Source of the DNA: Thiomargarita sp. | GTDB lineage: Bacteria > Pseudomonadota > Gammaproteobacteria > Beggiatoales > Beggiatoaceae | Reading direction: 5' to 3' | NCBI GenBank assembly: GCA_020721005.1 | Contig: DYNP01000001.1 | Coordinates: 390,269-454,268, forward strand | DNA: 64,000 bases | Part shown: piece by piece, positions 6,583 to 15,677 of the stretch | Layout: every line of letters begins with the position of its first letter | Numbering within the stretch: the first letter of the stretch is position 1 | Notes under the pieces: generated by a model | Told to the model about the DNA's origin: nothing | What the model saw: the letters and a program-made list of their open reading frames with translations, nothing else | Database searches by the model: none | Program-made: the position numbers and the translations under genes

Positions 6583-8070
6583 ATGGCCAGTAACGTAGAA
6601 TTTAAAATTCCCGCCCTTCGTCCCTATCCAGAAATTCCCGCCTTACAACCCGATGCCATGCAGAGCAAAGGTCCCTTTGTGGCCAAGCCAGTCATGCAAA
6701 CCCCTTTGGGCTTTCCTGGAGAATTGGTAGAAAACTGGCAGGAAAAAGCCATCGAAAAAATGGGCGAACTCCTCAAAAAATACCGCAGTCTACAAGTCTA
6801 CTTAGACAGCTGTGTAAAATGCGGAGCCTGTACTGACAAGTGCCACTACTTTATTGGCACTCAAGACCCCAAAAACATGCCGGTTGCCCGTCAAGATTTA
6901 CTCCGCCAAGTCTACAGACGCTACATGACCCTCTCCGGAAAAGTAGTGCCGAAATGGGTCGGTGCCAAAGACCTTACAAGAGAAGTGTTAGACGACTGGT
7001 ACAACTACTACCATCAATGCTCCCAATGCCGTCGCTGCTCAGTATTTTGCCCCTACGGAATTGACACCGCCGAAATCTCCATGGCCGCTCGAGAAATCAT
7101 GGACTGCATTGGACTCGGTCAAAAATACTGTAACGAAATCATTGGCAAAGTTTACAAAATTGGCAATAATTTGGGATTGCCGGAACCTGCTTTGGCTGAT
7201 ACCTTAAATGGACTCGAAGAAGACGTAAAACTCGATACGGGGGTCGATGTAAAATTTCCCTTGGATCAAGAAGGAGTCGAAGTCCTGCTGGTTACACCTT
7301 CCGCTGACTTTTTTGCGGAACCCCATATTGACGGATTAATCGGCTATGCCAAGGTATTCCACCAAGCCGGTATCTCCTGGACCCTCAGTTCTTATGCCTC
7401 AGAAGCCGGTAACTTTGGCATGTTCATTGGCAGCTACGACAATATGCGACGCATCTCCCAACGCATACGCAAAGCTGCCTTGGACCTCAAAGTAAAACGT
7501 ATAGTATTTGGCGAATGTGGCCATGCTTGGCGGGTAGCCTACAGCTTTCTCAACACCTTAGCCGGACCCTTTGACTTCCTAGACCCCAAATACCCTGTTC
7601 CCCAACACATCTGTGAGTTTACCTACGACCTTATACAACGCAAAGCCTTGCGTCTGGACAAAACAGCCAATGACCAACGTCGGGTCACCTTCCATGACTC
7701 CTGTAACGTAGCCAGAGCCTCTCGTATGGGTACCATACCAGGTGGACAATTCATCATACCCCGTGCCGTCATCAAAGCCAGCTGCAACCACTATTACGAC
7801 ATGCCCGCAGACACCATTCACGACCAAACCTTCTGCTGTGGTGGAGGAGGCGGACTCTTGACCGATGACCTCATAGAACTCCGGATCAAAGGAGCGCTGC
7901 CCCGCATGGAAGCCCTTAAGTACGTTATTGACCACCATGGAGTCACCCATATGGCAGCCATCTGTGCCATCTGCAAGAGCCAGTTCACTAAAGTACTTCC
8001 CTACTATGGATTTGAAATGGACAAAATAGTCAGCGTTCACCAACTGGTGAGTAACGCCATAGTACTATAA
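6583..8070 (+). CDS. dsrK: DsrK, HdrD-like iron-sulfur subunit of DsrMKJOP
   Basis: Cytoplasmic catalytic subunit of DsrMKJOP, thought to act on the DsrC disulfide or trisulfide, like HdrD of heterodisulfide reductase. It has 495 residues. Two ferredoxin motifs lie near the N-terminus (C77-x2-C80-x2-C83-x3-C87 and C146-x2-C149-x2-C152-x3-C156). The C-terminal half holds the CCG-domain signatures HDSCNVARASRMG, FCCGGGGGLL and CAICKSQF, which bind the special [4Fe-4S] cluster. It is tightly linked to dsrM (9-bp gap). A 125-bp AT-rich gap separates it from dsrL. Confidence 0.96.
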   Translation: MASNVEFKIPALRPYPEIPALQPDAMQSKGPFVAKPVMQTPLGFPGELVENWQEKAIEKMGELLKKYRSLQVYLDSCVKCGACTDKCHYFIGTQDPKNMPVARQDLLRQVYRRYMTLSGKVVPKWVGAKDLTREVLDDWYNYYHQCSQCRRCSVFCPYGIDTAEISMAAREIMDCIGLGQKYCNEIIGKVYKIGNNLGLPEPALADTLNGLEEDVKLDTGVDVKFPLDQEGVEVLLVTPSADFFAEPHIDGLIGYAKVFHQAGISWTLSSYASEAGNFGMFIGSYDNMRRISQRIRKAALDLKVKRIVFGECGHAWRVAYSFLNTLAGPFDFLDPKYPVPQHICEFTYDLIQRKALRLDKTANDQRRVTFHDSCNVARASRMGTIPGGQFIIPRAVIKASCNHYYDMPADTIHDQTFCCGGGGGLLTDDLIELRIKGALPRMEALKYVIDHHGVTHMAAICAICKSQFTKVLPYYGFEMDKIVSVHQLVSNAIVL

Positions 8071-8195
8071 CCCCTAAACGGATGTTATAATCTACTGAAT
8101 AATAACCTCCTCTCATCATATTCATTATCACAACCCTATAATCACAAAACAACCTGACAAAATCCTAATTCTTAAAGAACACCACAGGAGAAAAT

Positions 8196-10187
8196 ATGTC
8201 TACCCCAGCCCACAAACAAACAGCACCGACTGAAAACCTGACATTTCGACGCTTTAAAGAAGGAGACACCCGTCCGGAAGTGTGGAGAGAACAAATCTTC
8301 CAAGCGAGCTGGAGTCACAAATGCCCAACCTACGTCCACAGAACCCCGCCCTGTCAAGGAAGCTGTCCATCTGGAGAAGACATTCGCGGCTGGCTGGGTA
8401 TTGCCCGAGGCATGGAAAAACCTCCCGTCGGAACTGATTGGCAGGAATACGCTTTCCAACGATCCACCCATGCCAACCCGTTTCCCTCCGTAATGGGCAG
8501 AGTCTGCCCGGCACCCTGTCAAACCGGCTGCAATCGCAACGTAGTTGAAGACTACGTAGGTATCAATGCCGTAGAACAATTCATCGGCGACACCGCCCTT
8601 CAAAAAAACTACAAACTCGCCGCCCCTGGACCTGACAGCGGCAAACGGATTGCCATCATTGGCGGCGGTCCGGCGGGTCTCTCAGCGGCCTATCAACTGC
8701 GTCGTCGTGGACATGCCTGTACAGTTTTCGATGATCACCCCCAATTGGGAGGCATGATGATGTACGGTATCCCTGGCTATCGCGTACCTCGTGACGTGCT
8801 ACAGGGAGAGATTCAACGCATTTTAGATCTGGGAGTCGAAGTACGATTCAATACTCGAGTCGGCAAAGACATCAGCATTGCGGACTTGGAACAACAATTT
8901 GACGCCATACTGTGGGCCATTGGCTGCAAATCCGGTCGACGTCTACCAGTCCCCAACTCTGACGCCCCTAACTGTGTGTCCGGAGTTGACTTCTTAGAAG
9001 AATTTAATTCCCAACAAAAACATGCAGTTCCCAAAAAAGTAGTAGTAGTTGGAGGAGGAGATACCTCAATTGACGTGGCTTCAGTTGCCCGTCGTCTGGG
9101 CTATAACTATGTGGCTGCCGATCAAGTAAAAGACACCGGTCATGACAACGTCTCAGAAGGTTCGGAAATTGGCTACGTTGCTCACGATGCTGCCCTTTTA
9201 GGTATCCGCGAAGGGGCTGACGTCACTCTCACCTCCTTGTTTCCAATTCAAAACATGACTGCCGCCGAACATGAAGTCCAGGATTCCCTGCGTGAAGGAG
9301 TTAAAATTCATGACAGCGTTGTACCCTTAGAGGTTATAATCGATGCCGAAGGTCGGGCCACCGGGTTGAAGATGGCGAAATGTACGCTAGATAAAAAGGG
9401 AATTCCCACTGCCATTGCTGGTACTGAATATGTTATTGACGCTGATCTGATTGTATCTGCCATTGGTCAATACGGGGATTTGGGGATGGGTTTGGAGGAA
9501 TTAAATAATGGTCGTGGCTTCATTGAGGCAGACCCATTTTACCAAGTCAAAGGACGCAAGGGCCACTTTGTTGCCGGCGACATTATTAAGCCTCATTTGC
9601 TCACGACTGCCATTGGTCACGGCGCTATCGTAGCTGACACCATCGATCGTTACTTCCAACAAACAGAACAGGTCAAACGTCCCAAGGTTGACGTGCGTCA
9701 CTTTAATTTGTTGGCTAAGTTGCATGAAGCGGATTTAGCGCCGGAAGAATTTGTTGCCGAGGCCTTGGAAGATCTGCGGGGTACTGCCTCTGCTAAGTTT
9801 GCAGTTCACAATTACGAGGATCGCTCGAGTATGGAGGTAGTGGCGCCCACGGCTTTATTCTTGGGGCATTTTGGATTCACACCTCGCAATCTCCGCACTG
9901 ATATTCCAGTTTCTGCAGAAGAGGTTATCGGACATTTCAAGGAACGTATGCAAGGTTTGGATGAGCGCCAAGCGGTTCAGGAAGCGAAACGTTGCATGAG
10001 TTGCGGACTTTGCTTTGAATGCGACAATTGTGTGATTTTCTGCCCGCAAGAAGCAGTGAAAAAAACGCCGAAGAAGGAAGCGACGACCGGACGTTACGTC
10101 TATACAGACTACTCCCGTTGTATCGGTTGCCACATCTGCGCCGACGTTTGCCCCACGGGGTATATCAATATGGGTTTAGGCGAATAA
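8196..10187 (+). CDS. dsrL: DsrL, iron-sulfur flavoprotein NAD(P)H:acceptor oxidoreductase
   Basis: Cytoplasmic glutamate-synthase small-subunit-like flavoprotein that exchanges electrons between DsrAB and NAD(P)+; it is essential for sulfur-globule oxidation in purple sulfur bacteria. It has 663 residues. The N-terminal region carries iron-sulfur cysteines (PPCQGSCPSGEDIRGW and CPAPCQTGCNR). The FAD-binding Rossmann motif IAIIGGGPAGLSAAY lies near residue 150 and the NAD(P)-binding motif VVVVGGGDTSIDVA near residue 280. Two C-terminal ferredoxin clusters are CMSCGLCFECDNCVIFCP and CIGCHICADVCPTG. AGGAGA precedes ATG 8196. dsrL is usual in sulfur oxidisers, so it supports the oxidative reading of the cluster. 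Confidence 0.96.
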   Translation: MSTPAHKQTAPTENLTFRRFKEGDTRPEVWREQIFQASWSHKCPTYVHRTPPCQGSCPSGEDIRGWLGIARGMEKPPVGTDWQEYAFQRSTHANPFPSVMGRVCPAPCQTGCNRNVVEDYVGINAVEQFIGDTALQKNYKLAAPGPDSGKRIAIIGGGPAGLSAAYQLRRRGHACTVFDDHPQLGGMMMYGIPGYRVPRDVLQGEIQRILDLGVEVRFNTRVGKDISIADLEQQFDAILWAIGCKSGRRLPVPNSDAPNCVSGVDFLEEFNSQQKHAVPKKVVVVGGGDTSIDVASVARRLGYNYVAADQVKDTGHDNVSEGSEIGYVAHDAALLGIREGADVTLTSLFPIQNMTAAEHEVQDSLREGVKIHDSVVPLEVIIDAEGRATGLKMAKCTLDKKGIPTAIAGTEYVIDADLIVSAIGQYGDLGMGLEELNNGRGFIEADPFYQVKGRKGHFVAGDIIKPHLLTTAIGHGAIVADTIDRYFQQTEQVKRPKVDVRHFNLLAKLHEADLAPEEFVAEALEDLRGTASAKFAVHNYEDRSSMEVVAPTALFLGHFGFTPRNLRTDIPVSAEEVIGHFKERMQGLDERQAVQEAKRCMSCGLCFECDNCVIFCPQEAVKKTPKKEATTGRYVYTDYSRCIGCHICADVCPTGYINMGLGE

Positions 10188-10200
10188 CTCCTTACTTTGC

Positions 10201-10219
10201 CCCCCCTTTTTCAGGGGGG
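10201..10219 (+). repeat. Poly-C/poly-G hairpin between dsrL and dsrJ
   Basis: CCCCCC (10201-10206) and GGGGGG (10214-10219) flank TTTTTCA. This lies between the dsrL stop and the dsrJ ribosome-binding site and is one of several copies of this hairpin type in the window. Confidence 0.55.
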
Positions 10220-10244
10220 AAATCAGCCACCAGGAGAATCAATT

Positions 10245-10697
10245 TTGAACCACAAACTTTTCCTACTACTTGCCCTGGTTTACTTCAGCTTGGGTGTTCT
10301 CACTGTCGGGCATGCAGAAGATTCTTTTATTGCTCTGCCCACTCCTCCCAAAGCCAGGGGTCCTTATTCTCCAACTCAAGCCTGCGTAGCCCCCATTCCA
10401 GAAATTCGTCGTTTTCACGGACAGTACTTAAAGCATCAACGGAATGATACTATGCACCGAGGTATTCGTACTTCACAACACAGTTTGGTGGCGTGTATCA
10501 ATTGCCACGTTGTTCCGGATGAGCAAGGACAATTCCCAAATGTCCAAAATACCGACCACTTTTGTCAAAGTTGTCATTCCTACGCTGCAGTCAATCTCGA
10601 TTGTTTTCAATGCCATGCCAGTCAGCCAGACTTTCCAGTTGCGGATTTGAGTGAGTTGAAACCAGAAGTTCTTTATACTCCAACTACTACAAGATAG
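10245..10697 (+). CDS. dsrJ: DsrJ, periplasmic triheme cytochrome c
   Basis: Periplasmic triheme c-type cytochrome of DsrMKJOP, handling electrons or sulfur species on the outer face. Three CxxCH heme sites are visible: CINCH, CQSCH and CFQCH. A lone cysteine upstream (TQACVAPIPEIRRF) is the likely distal cysteine of the unusual His/Cys-ligated heme known for DsrJ. I choose TTG 10245 as start because AGGAG lies 8 bases before it and it gives a clean signal peptide (NHKLFLLLALVYFSLGVLTV, cleaved near GHA-ED). Extending upstream to TTG 10197 would add a glycine/proline-rich stretch encoded by the poly-C/G hairpin. Length from TTG is 150 residues. Confidence 0.93.
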   Translation: MNHKLFLLLALVYFSLGVLTVGHAEDSFIALPTPPKARGPYSPTQACVAPIPEIRRFHGQYLKHQRNDTMHRGIRTSQHSLVACINCHVVPDEQGQFPNVQNTDHFCQSCHSYAAVNLDCFQCHASQPDFPVADLSELKPEVLYTPTTTR

Positions 10698-10726
10698 TTT
10701 AAACGGGATTCTTTTGTGCAATCTGA

Positions 10727-10757
10727 GGAATAACATTCCTTAAAAGTATGTTATCCC
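10727..10757 (+). terminator. GGGATAAC-type hairpin after dsrJ
   Basis: GGAATAACAT (10727-10736) pairs with ATGTTATCCC (10748-10757) with one mismatch. The same kind of AGGGATAAC stem lies after htpG and after rsxC, so this is probably the standard transcript 3' end. It would split dsrO-dsrP from the upstream dsr genes. Confidence 0.5.
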
Positions 10758-10847
10758 TACATTACAGCAGATGTAGGACGGACTGCCGAGAGGCCTATTG
10801 TTGGAGCTATCCATTAGTAACTTGAAAAGTATTGCTGGGCTTTTCAG

Positions 10848-11487
10848 TTGAAATACCTTGGAGTGGAGGCTTTAGCCGGTCAGCCGTAGGCATCACCCCG
10901 CACACACAAGTTGCAAAGCGCCTACCGCTGGCCGGCTAAAGCCTCCACTCCAGTGGGAATTCCTCTCTCTAAATAATATGTTGCAAGAGTATAGGATAAT
11001 GAAAAGATGAAAGTTACCCACCCTACCATTATCCCTCCATAAGTTGAAATACCTTGGAGTGGAGGCTTTAGCCGGCCGGCGATAGGCGATTTGCAACTTG
11101 TGTGTACGGGGTGATGTCTACGGCTGACTGGCTAAAGCCTCCACTCCAGTGGGAATTTCCCTCTCTAAATAATATGTTGCAAGAGTATAGGATAATGAAA
11201 AGATGAAAGTTGCCCACCCTACCATTATCCCTCCATAAATTGAAATACCTTGGAGTGGAGGCTTTAGCCGGCCGGCGGTAGGCGCTTTGCAATTTGTGTG
11301 TGCGGGTTGATGCCTACGGCTGACTGGCTAAAGCCTCCACTCCAGTGGGAATTTCCTTCTCTGAATAATATGGCTGGATTTGGGTGGGTAACGGTAAAGC
11401 GGTTGCCCCCTCTACCATTAGACTTTTAGCAATTTTATTTTTTCGTATCTCATCTTTATCGCATCATTTTCTTTTGCAAGAGGTTTA
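10848..11487 (+). mobile_element. MITE-like element with 196-bp internal tandem repeat, inside the dsr cluster
   Basis: Three copies of a module begin at 10848, 11044 and 11240, an exact 196-bp period. Each holds the inverted arms GGAGTGGAGGCTTTAGCCGG and CCGGCTAAAGCCTCCACTCC around about 45 bp of spacer. The third copy continues into the family's right end (TTTTTTCGTATCTCATCTTT) and terminal repeat CTTTTGCAAGAGGTTTA (11471-11487). The left terminal repeat was not found, so the element is truncated on that side. No protein-coding capacity is credible. It fills most of the 900-bp gap between dsrJ and dsrO. Confidence 0.8.
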
Positions 11488-11597
11488 TTATTGGGCTTTC
11501 TGTGGGTGAGCCCCTCCTACATATGCTGCAGTCAGTAATTTCGCTGTTGTATTATTTTTAGAGCAGCAAGTCATTTAATCAATTGGAGAGATGTGTG

Positions 11598-12344
11598 ATG
11601 AAAGAGTACCCTCCGAATCAATCGCTTCAGCGTCGTGATTTTTTAAAAACAACTGCCGTGATCGCCGGCATTACTTTGGCTCCAGGAATTTTATTGCACC
11701 GTTTTTCCCAAGCCAAAGCCCTCGATCAAGCGGTCACTGCTGAGCAACGATGGGGAATGTTGGTGGATACCCACCGTTGTCGCAGTGATTGTGAAGAGTG
11801 TGTAAAGGCATGTAAAACTGAGCATGGGATCACTGAACAGGTGCGTCCAGAAATCGCTTCGCAGTGGATACGTAAAGTAGAAGTTCGCAATCGACAAACT
11901 GGTAAGGAGTATTCTTTGCCAGTGTTTTGTCAGCATTGTGAGCATCCCCCTTGTGCTGATGTCTGTCCCACTGGAGCTTCATTTAAAAGGGCGGATGGTA
12001 TTGTGTTGGTGGATAAGCATATTTGCATTGGTTGTCGTTACTGTATGATGGCTTGTCCTTATAAGGCGCGTTCCTTGGTGCATGAAACTTTAGAGCAGCA
12101 AAAATCTTACTCCCCAAGGGGTAAGGGTACTGTGGAGGCCTGCACTTTGTGCGTACATAGGGTAGATCGCGGTGAACCGCCGGCTTGTGTTGAAGCCTGT
12201 CAACGGTCCGGACATCAGGCGTTGTTATTTGGAGACCTTAATGATCCGAGCAGTGAGATTAGCCGAAAATTGGCGGATATACACAGTTCAGTTTTGCGCC
12301 CCGATTTGGATTTAAATCCGGGTGTGCGTTATCAGGGAATTTAG
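11598..12344 (+). CDS. dsrO: DsrO, periplasmic ferredoxin-like subunit of DsrMKJOP
   Basis: Periplasmic iron-sulfur subunit that links DsrJ to the membrane protein DsrP. It begins with a Tat signal (QRRDFLKTTAVIAGITLAPG, twin arginines at residues 12-13). Four cysteine groups typical of the DmsB/PsrB family follow: CRSDCEECVKAC, CQHCEHPPCADVCP, CIGCRYCMMACP and CTLCVHRVDRGEPPACVEAC. ATG 11598 is preferred over upstream TTG 11583 because GGAGAG at 11585-11590 sits at the right distance. Length is 248 residues. It is separated from dsrJ by the repeat array and from dsrP by 164 bp, loose spacing for genes of one complex. Confidence 0.94.
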   Translation: MKEYPPNQSLQRRDFLKTTAVIAGITLAPGILLHRFSQAKALDQAVTAEQRWGMLVDTHRCRSDCEECVKACKTEHGITEQVRPEIASQWIRKVEVRNRQTGKEYSLPVFCQHCEHPPCADVCPTGASFKRADGIVLVDKHICIGCRYCMMACPYKARSLVHETLEQQKSYSPRGKGTVEACTLCVHRVDRGEPPACVEACQRSGHQALLFGDLNDPSSEISRKLADIHSSVLRPDLDLNPGVRYQGI

Positions 12345-12508
12345 ATCACTTTTAGTAAGTAAAGGTGTGGCTGCGTAGAATTACCCCTACTCCCTGCCTT
12401 AGCAAGGATGAGAGTTGTGTCCGTCCTGTCTTTATGAGCAGGGGCAAAAGGTGAGCTGTCACAAAAAGTTAAGGGTCTTGGATTTTATCACTCACTCATG
12501 ATTGTTGG

Positions 12509-13735
12509 ATGTGTAACGCTATGAAAAATATCACTTATCAGACCTTGGAGGGTAAAAGTCCAGGGTTTTATGGACTGTTAGCAGGAGCTGGATTTTTTAT
12601 TTTGTTGGGTTTGTTTGCGGCTTATAATATGGAACATCATGGCCATAGCATCACAGGGATGAATAACCAGATTGTATGGGGTTTGCCGCATGTCTTTGCG
12701 ATTTTCCTGATTTTGGCAGCTTCTGGAGTATTAAACGTCGCCTCCATCAGTTCAGTGTTCAAAAAAACTTTTTATCATCCCCTTTCTCGTTTATCCGCCT
12801 TACTGGCAATTACTTTACTGATTGGGGGGTTATCCGTGTTGGTATTAGATTTGGGACGTCCCGACCGTCTAATTGTGGCTATGACCACTTATAATTTCAA
12901 ATCTATTTTCGCGTGGAATATTTTCCTCTACAATGGGTTTTTGGTTGTAGTTGGGGTTTATCTTTGGTTCATGATGGAAAGGCGGATGGAATGTTATTAT
13001 CCTAAAGCAGGATTGGTTGCCTTCCTGTGGCGCCTGATTTTAACCACTGGTACAGGCTCCATTTTTGGCTTTCTGGTCGCTCGAGAGGCTTACAATGCTG
13101 CCCTGCTCGCACCCCTGTTTATTTCTCTCTCTTTGGGATTGGGACTTGCAGTATTTCTTGTGGTATTGGTGATTGATTGTTGGGAAACTCATTGTCCGAT
13201 AGGCGAGGGGACTTTGCACCGGCCCAAAACTTTGTTGGGAGTCTTCATCGGCAGCACATTTTACTTCGTAATGATATACCACCTCACTAATTTGTACATC
13301 ACTCAACAACATGGGGTTGAGTCCTTTATCCTCTGGAGTGGGGGAATTTATACCTTCCTATTCTGGGTAGGGTATTTGGCAGTTGGCACTATTTTGCCCC
13401 TGATTTTACTCTATCACCCTCGCTTCAATACAACCCGTAACAGTATCCTCATAGCCTCTCTGCTGGTTATCCTCGGTGGCTTCTCACTGCTCTACGTATT
13501 TATCATTGGTGGACAAGCCTATCCGCTGCAAATATTTCCCGGGATGGAAGTACTCAGCTCCGGTTTCTTCGATCAAGCGGCAGTGCATTCCTATCTCCCC
13601 AGTCATTGGGAAATTATGTTGGGATTCACTGGCGTAGGTATTGCCATACTGACTACTGTATTGGCTTTGAGAATCTTGCCCTTTTTACCGCGCAGTTTAG
13701 CAGATACAGAAGTTGATCCCATGTTTCAGGACTGA
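12509..13735 (+). CDS. dsrP: DsrP, NrfD-family membrane subunit of DsrMKJOP
   Basis: Integral membrane quinone-interacting subunit of the NrfD/PsrC family, partner of DsrO. The 408-residue protein has about ten hydrophobic segments. Conserved-looking GRPDRL and YNFKSIFAWNIFLYNGFL segments, between helices 3 and 4, fit the family. The start is ambiguous: ATG 12509 (MCNAMKN) or the in-frame ATG 12521 (MKNITYQTLEG), the latter with GGATG at 12507-12511 as a possible ribosome-binding site. It is the last dsr gene here; dsrN, dsrR and dsrS, which follow in Allochromatium, are not downstream. Confidence 0.93.
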   Translation: MCNAMKNITYQTLEGKSPGFYGLLAGAGFFILLGLFAAYNMEHHGHSITGMNNQIVWGLPHVFAIFLILAASGVLNVASISSVFKKTFYHPLSRLSALLAITLLIGGLSVLVLDLGRPDRLIVAMTTYNFKSIFAWNIFLYNGFLVVVGVYLWFMMERRMECYYPKAGLVAFLWRLILTTGTGSIFGFLVAREAYNAALLAPLFISLSLGLGLAVFLVVLVIDCWETHCPIGEGTLHRPKTLLGVFIGSTFYFVMIYHLTNLYITQQHGVESFILWSGGIYTFLFWVGYLAVGTILPLILLYHPRFNTTRNSILIASLLVILGGFSLLYVFIIGGQAYPLQIFPGMEVLSSGFFDQAAVHSYLPSHWEIMLGFTGVGIAILTTVLALRILPFLPRSLADTEVDPMFQD

Positions 13736-13812
13736 GTCGCTCAATTCATTGGTTGTACCACTTCATGTGCAACACCTATTGTAACGTGAATTCGATATAA
13801 GCACAGTTCTGT

Positions 13813-13847
13813 GTAGGATGTGCTGAGTGTTTTTTGCGAAGCGCATC
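13813..13847 (+). repeat. 35-bp GTAGGATGTGCTGAG repeat
   Basis: Copy of the 35-bp repeat found three times at 25999-26208, differing at one base (GAGTG instead of GAGCG). It lies in the gap between dsrP and the Uma2 gene. A short direct hairpin GCGAAGCGC is internal to it. Confidence 0.75.
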
Positions 13848-13932
13848 CATCGACTGCACATCCCACAGAGGCTCTTTTTTGGCGCATTGGGGCGTGTCAT
13901 CAATTCACGATACACCCTAAAAAATCAAGTCA

Positions 13933-14556
13933 ATGGGAAGCAAGATGCAACAGGCACATTCAGTAGTCACAGGATTCTCGCTACACTTGCCATCTGGCGG
14001 TTTGCAGGCGAACGGCGATAACTTCTTTGAATTTTGTCAGATTAACCGTGATTATCGCATCGAACGCAGTGCTGAAGGAGAAATTTTAATTATGTCCCCA
14101 ACAGGCGGAGAAACCGGTTATCGTAACACCAATTTAGTAATAGATTTGGGTATTTGGGCACGACGCGACCAAACCGGCATCGTGTTCGATTCCTCTACTG
14201 GTTTTATTCTACCTAATGGTGCGATCCGTTCTCCTGATGTCGCTTGGGTGAAGCGTGATCGTTTGGCCCAACTGCTCCCGCAACAAAAAAAACGCTTTTT
14301 ACCCCTGGCCCCAGATTTTTTGATTGAATTGGCTTCCCCAAGTGACAGTATCAGCGCATTACAAGATAAAATGCACGAATATCTGGCAAATGCTGTCTCC
14401 TTAGCCTGGTTGTTAGTGCCCGAAGAACGCCGCGCCTTTGTTTATCAAGCGCAAACCGCGCCGCTGTGTTTGGATAGTCCCAACCAACTAGACGGCGCGC
14501 CGCTGTTGTCCGGTTTTGTGTTAGATTTACAGCGAATATGGAACGTGGAATTTTGA
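13933..14556 (+). CDS. Uma2/DUF820 family PD-(D/E)XK-like putative nuclease
   Basis: The 207-residue protein matches the Uma2 (DUF820) family, abundant in cyanobacteria and large sulfur bacteria. Its fold is of the restriction-endonuclease type. Visible signatures are INRDYRIERSAEGEILIMSPTGGETG, SPDVAWVKR (acidic residue), FLIELASPSDS (second acid), and EYLANAVSLAWLLVPEERRAFVY. The cellular role of the family is unknown, though some members neighbour transposons. The start may be ATG 13933 or ATG 13945. It stands alone between the dsr cluster and rplM, flanked by a 35-bp dispersed repeat, and is probably a mobile or accessory gene. Confidence 0.85.
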   Translation: MGSKMQQAHSVVTGFSLHLPSGGLQANGDNFFEFCQINRDYRIERSAEGEILIMSPTGGETGYRNTNLVIDLGIWARRDQTGIVFDSSTGFILPNGAIRSPDVAWVKRDRLAQLLPQQKKRFLPLAPDFLIELASPSDSISALQDKMHEYLANAVSLAWLLVPEERRAFVYQAQTAPLCLDSPNQLDGAPLLSGFVLDLQRIWNVEF

Positions 14557-14692
14557 GATAAGCCTGTCTTGCACAGCGTTGCCAACTGCGCAAAAATCGT
14601 CCCTCAAATATTTGCCATTTTGACCACGCAGCTTACCGCGCAGCGGTTTACTACTTTGTTCCGTTCAACGTCATTAAATTCATGCAGCATTC

Positions 14693-14721
14693 TTGACAAG
14701 TTGCTTGAAAACCTATAAAAT
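14693..14721 (+). promoter_or_regulatory. Promoter of rplM-rpsI
   Basis: A consensus TTGACA (14693-14698), 17-base spacer and TAAAAT (14716-14721) lie about 30 bp before the rplM start. This is the best sigma-70 match in the window, as expected for ribosomal protein genes. Confidence 0.7.
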
Positions 14722-14751
14722 TCACCGCTTTACTAAATGGAGTAGAAGGGA

Positions 14752-15189
14752 GTGAAAACGTTTACCGCCACCCCACAAACTGTCAAACGAGAATGGTTTG
14801 TGGTGGATGCTGAAAATCAAGTGCTGGGCCGCTTGGCCAGTGAAGTCGCCAAACGGCTGCGTGGCAAGCATAAGCCAGAATATACCCCACACGTCGATAC
14901 TGGGGATTATATTATTATCATCAACGCTGATAAGGTACATGTGACTGGCCGCAAGGAGACTGCCAAGATGTATTATCATCACAGCGGTTATCCTGGAGGT
15001 CTGAAATCCAAGCGTTTGGACAAGATGCGTCAAGAAACTCCGGAACGTATACTTGAAATTGCGATAAAAGGTATGTTACCCAAAGGACCGTTGGGGCGTG
15101 ATATGTTTCGCAAACTCAAAGTTTATCGCGGCGTTGAACATAAACATGTTGCTCAACAACCCACTGTTTTAAAACTCACTGGAAAATAA
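14752..15189 (+). CDS. rplM: 50S ribosomal protein L13
   Basis: Large-subunit protein L13, 145 residues, normal for the family. Typical segments are [41 protein letters not shown], the [16 protein letters not shown] stretch and [18 protein letters not shown]. The start is GTG 14752 with GAAGGGA just before it. It forms the usual two-gene operon with rpsI (11-bp gap). Confidence 0.98.
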   Translation: MKTFTATPQTVKREWFVVDAENQVLGRLASEVAKRLRGKHKPEYTPHVDTGDYIIIINADKVHVTGRKETAKMYYHHSGYPGGLKSKRLDKMRQETPERILEIAIKGMLPKGPLGRDMFRKLKVYRGVEHKHVAQQPTVLKLTGK

Positions 15190-15200
15190 CGAGTTAACTC

Positions 15201-15593
15201 ATGATAGAAACCCAATATTATGGAACTGGTCGACGCAAAAGCTCAACTGCCAGGGTATTTTTGAAACGGGGCGAGGGTAAAATCACCGTCAATCAGTTGG
15301 ACTTAGATAAGTATTTTGGGCGTGAAACCGCTCGTATGGTTGTCCGGCAACCCTTACAAGTTGTTGACATGCTCTCCACATTTGACATCTATGTTACTGT
15401 AGAAGGTGGTGGCAATACGGGACAGGCCGGGGCTATTCGACATGGTTTGGCGAGGGCACTGATCAACTACGATGAATCTCTGCGCTCTCCTCTGCGCAAG
15501 GCCGGTTTTGTGACTAGAGACGCTAGAGAAGTGGAACGGAAAAAGATTGGCTTACACAAAGCCCGTAAACGTCCACAATACTCGAAACGTTAA
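15201..15593 (+). CDS. rpsI: 30S ribosomal protein S9
   Basis: Small-subunit protein S9, 130 residues. It starts [26 protein letters not shown] and ends with the basic tail [10 protein letters not shown] that reaches the P-site tRNA. It is translated with rplM and followed by a rho-independent terminator. Confidence 0.98.
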   Translation: MIETQYYGTGRRKSSTARVFLKRGEGKITVNQLDLDKYFGRETARMVVRQPLQVVDMLSTFDIYVTVEGGGNTGQAGAIRHGLARALINYDESLRSPLRKAGFVTRDAREVERKKIGLHKARKRPQYSKR

Positions 15594-15642
15594 CGCCGAG
15601 CCCTACTTGATTGCTTCGTAACCCGATGGGAAACCACTTTAT

Positions 15643-15674
15643 CCCCTTATAACCTGACACTGTAAGGGGTTTTA
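15643..15674 (+). terminator. Rho-independent terminator of rplM-rpsI
   Basis: CCCCTTA (15643-15649) pairs with TAAGGGG (15663-15669), followed by TTTTA. It ends four bases before the tRNA-Gln gene, so the tRNA either has its own promoter or depends on read-through. Confidence 0.75.
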
Positions 15675-15677
15675 CAC

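Noticed and set aside
10893..11292. Repeated short leftward frames inside the dsrJ-dsrO gap
   Set aside because: They are the same frame in successive 196-bp repeat units and have no independent support.
13933..14556. Considered as dsrR or dsrN equivalent after dsrP
   Set aside because: The protein shows Uma2/DUF820 motifs and no resemblance to the A-type scaffold DsrR or the amidase DsrN.
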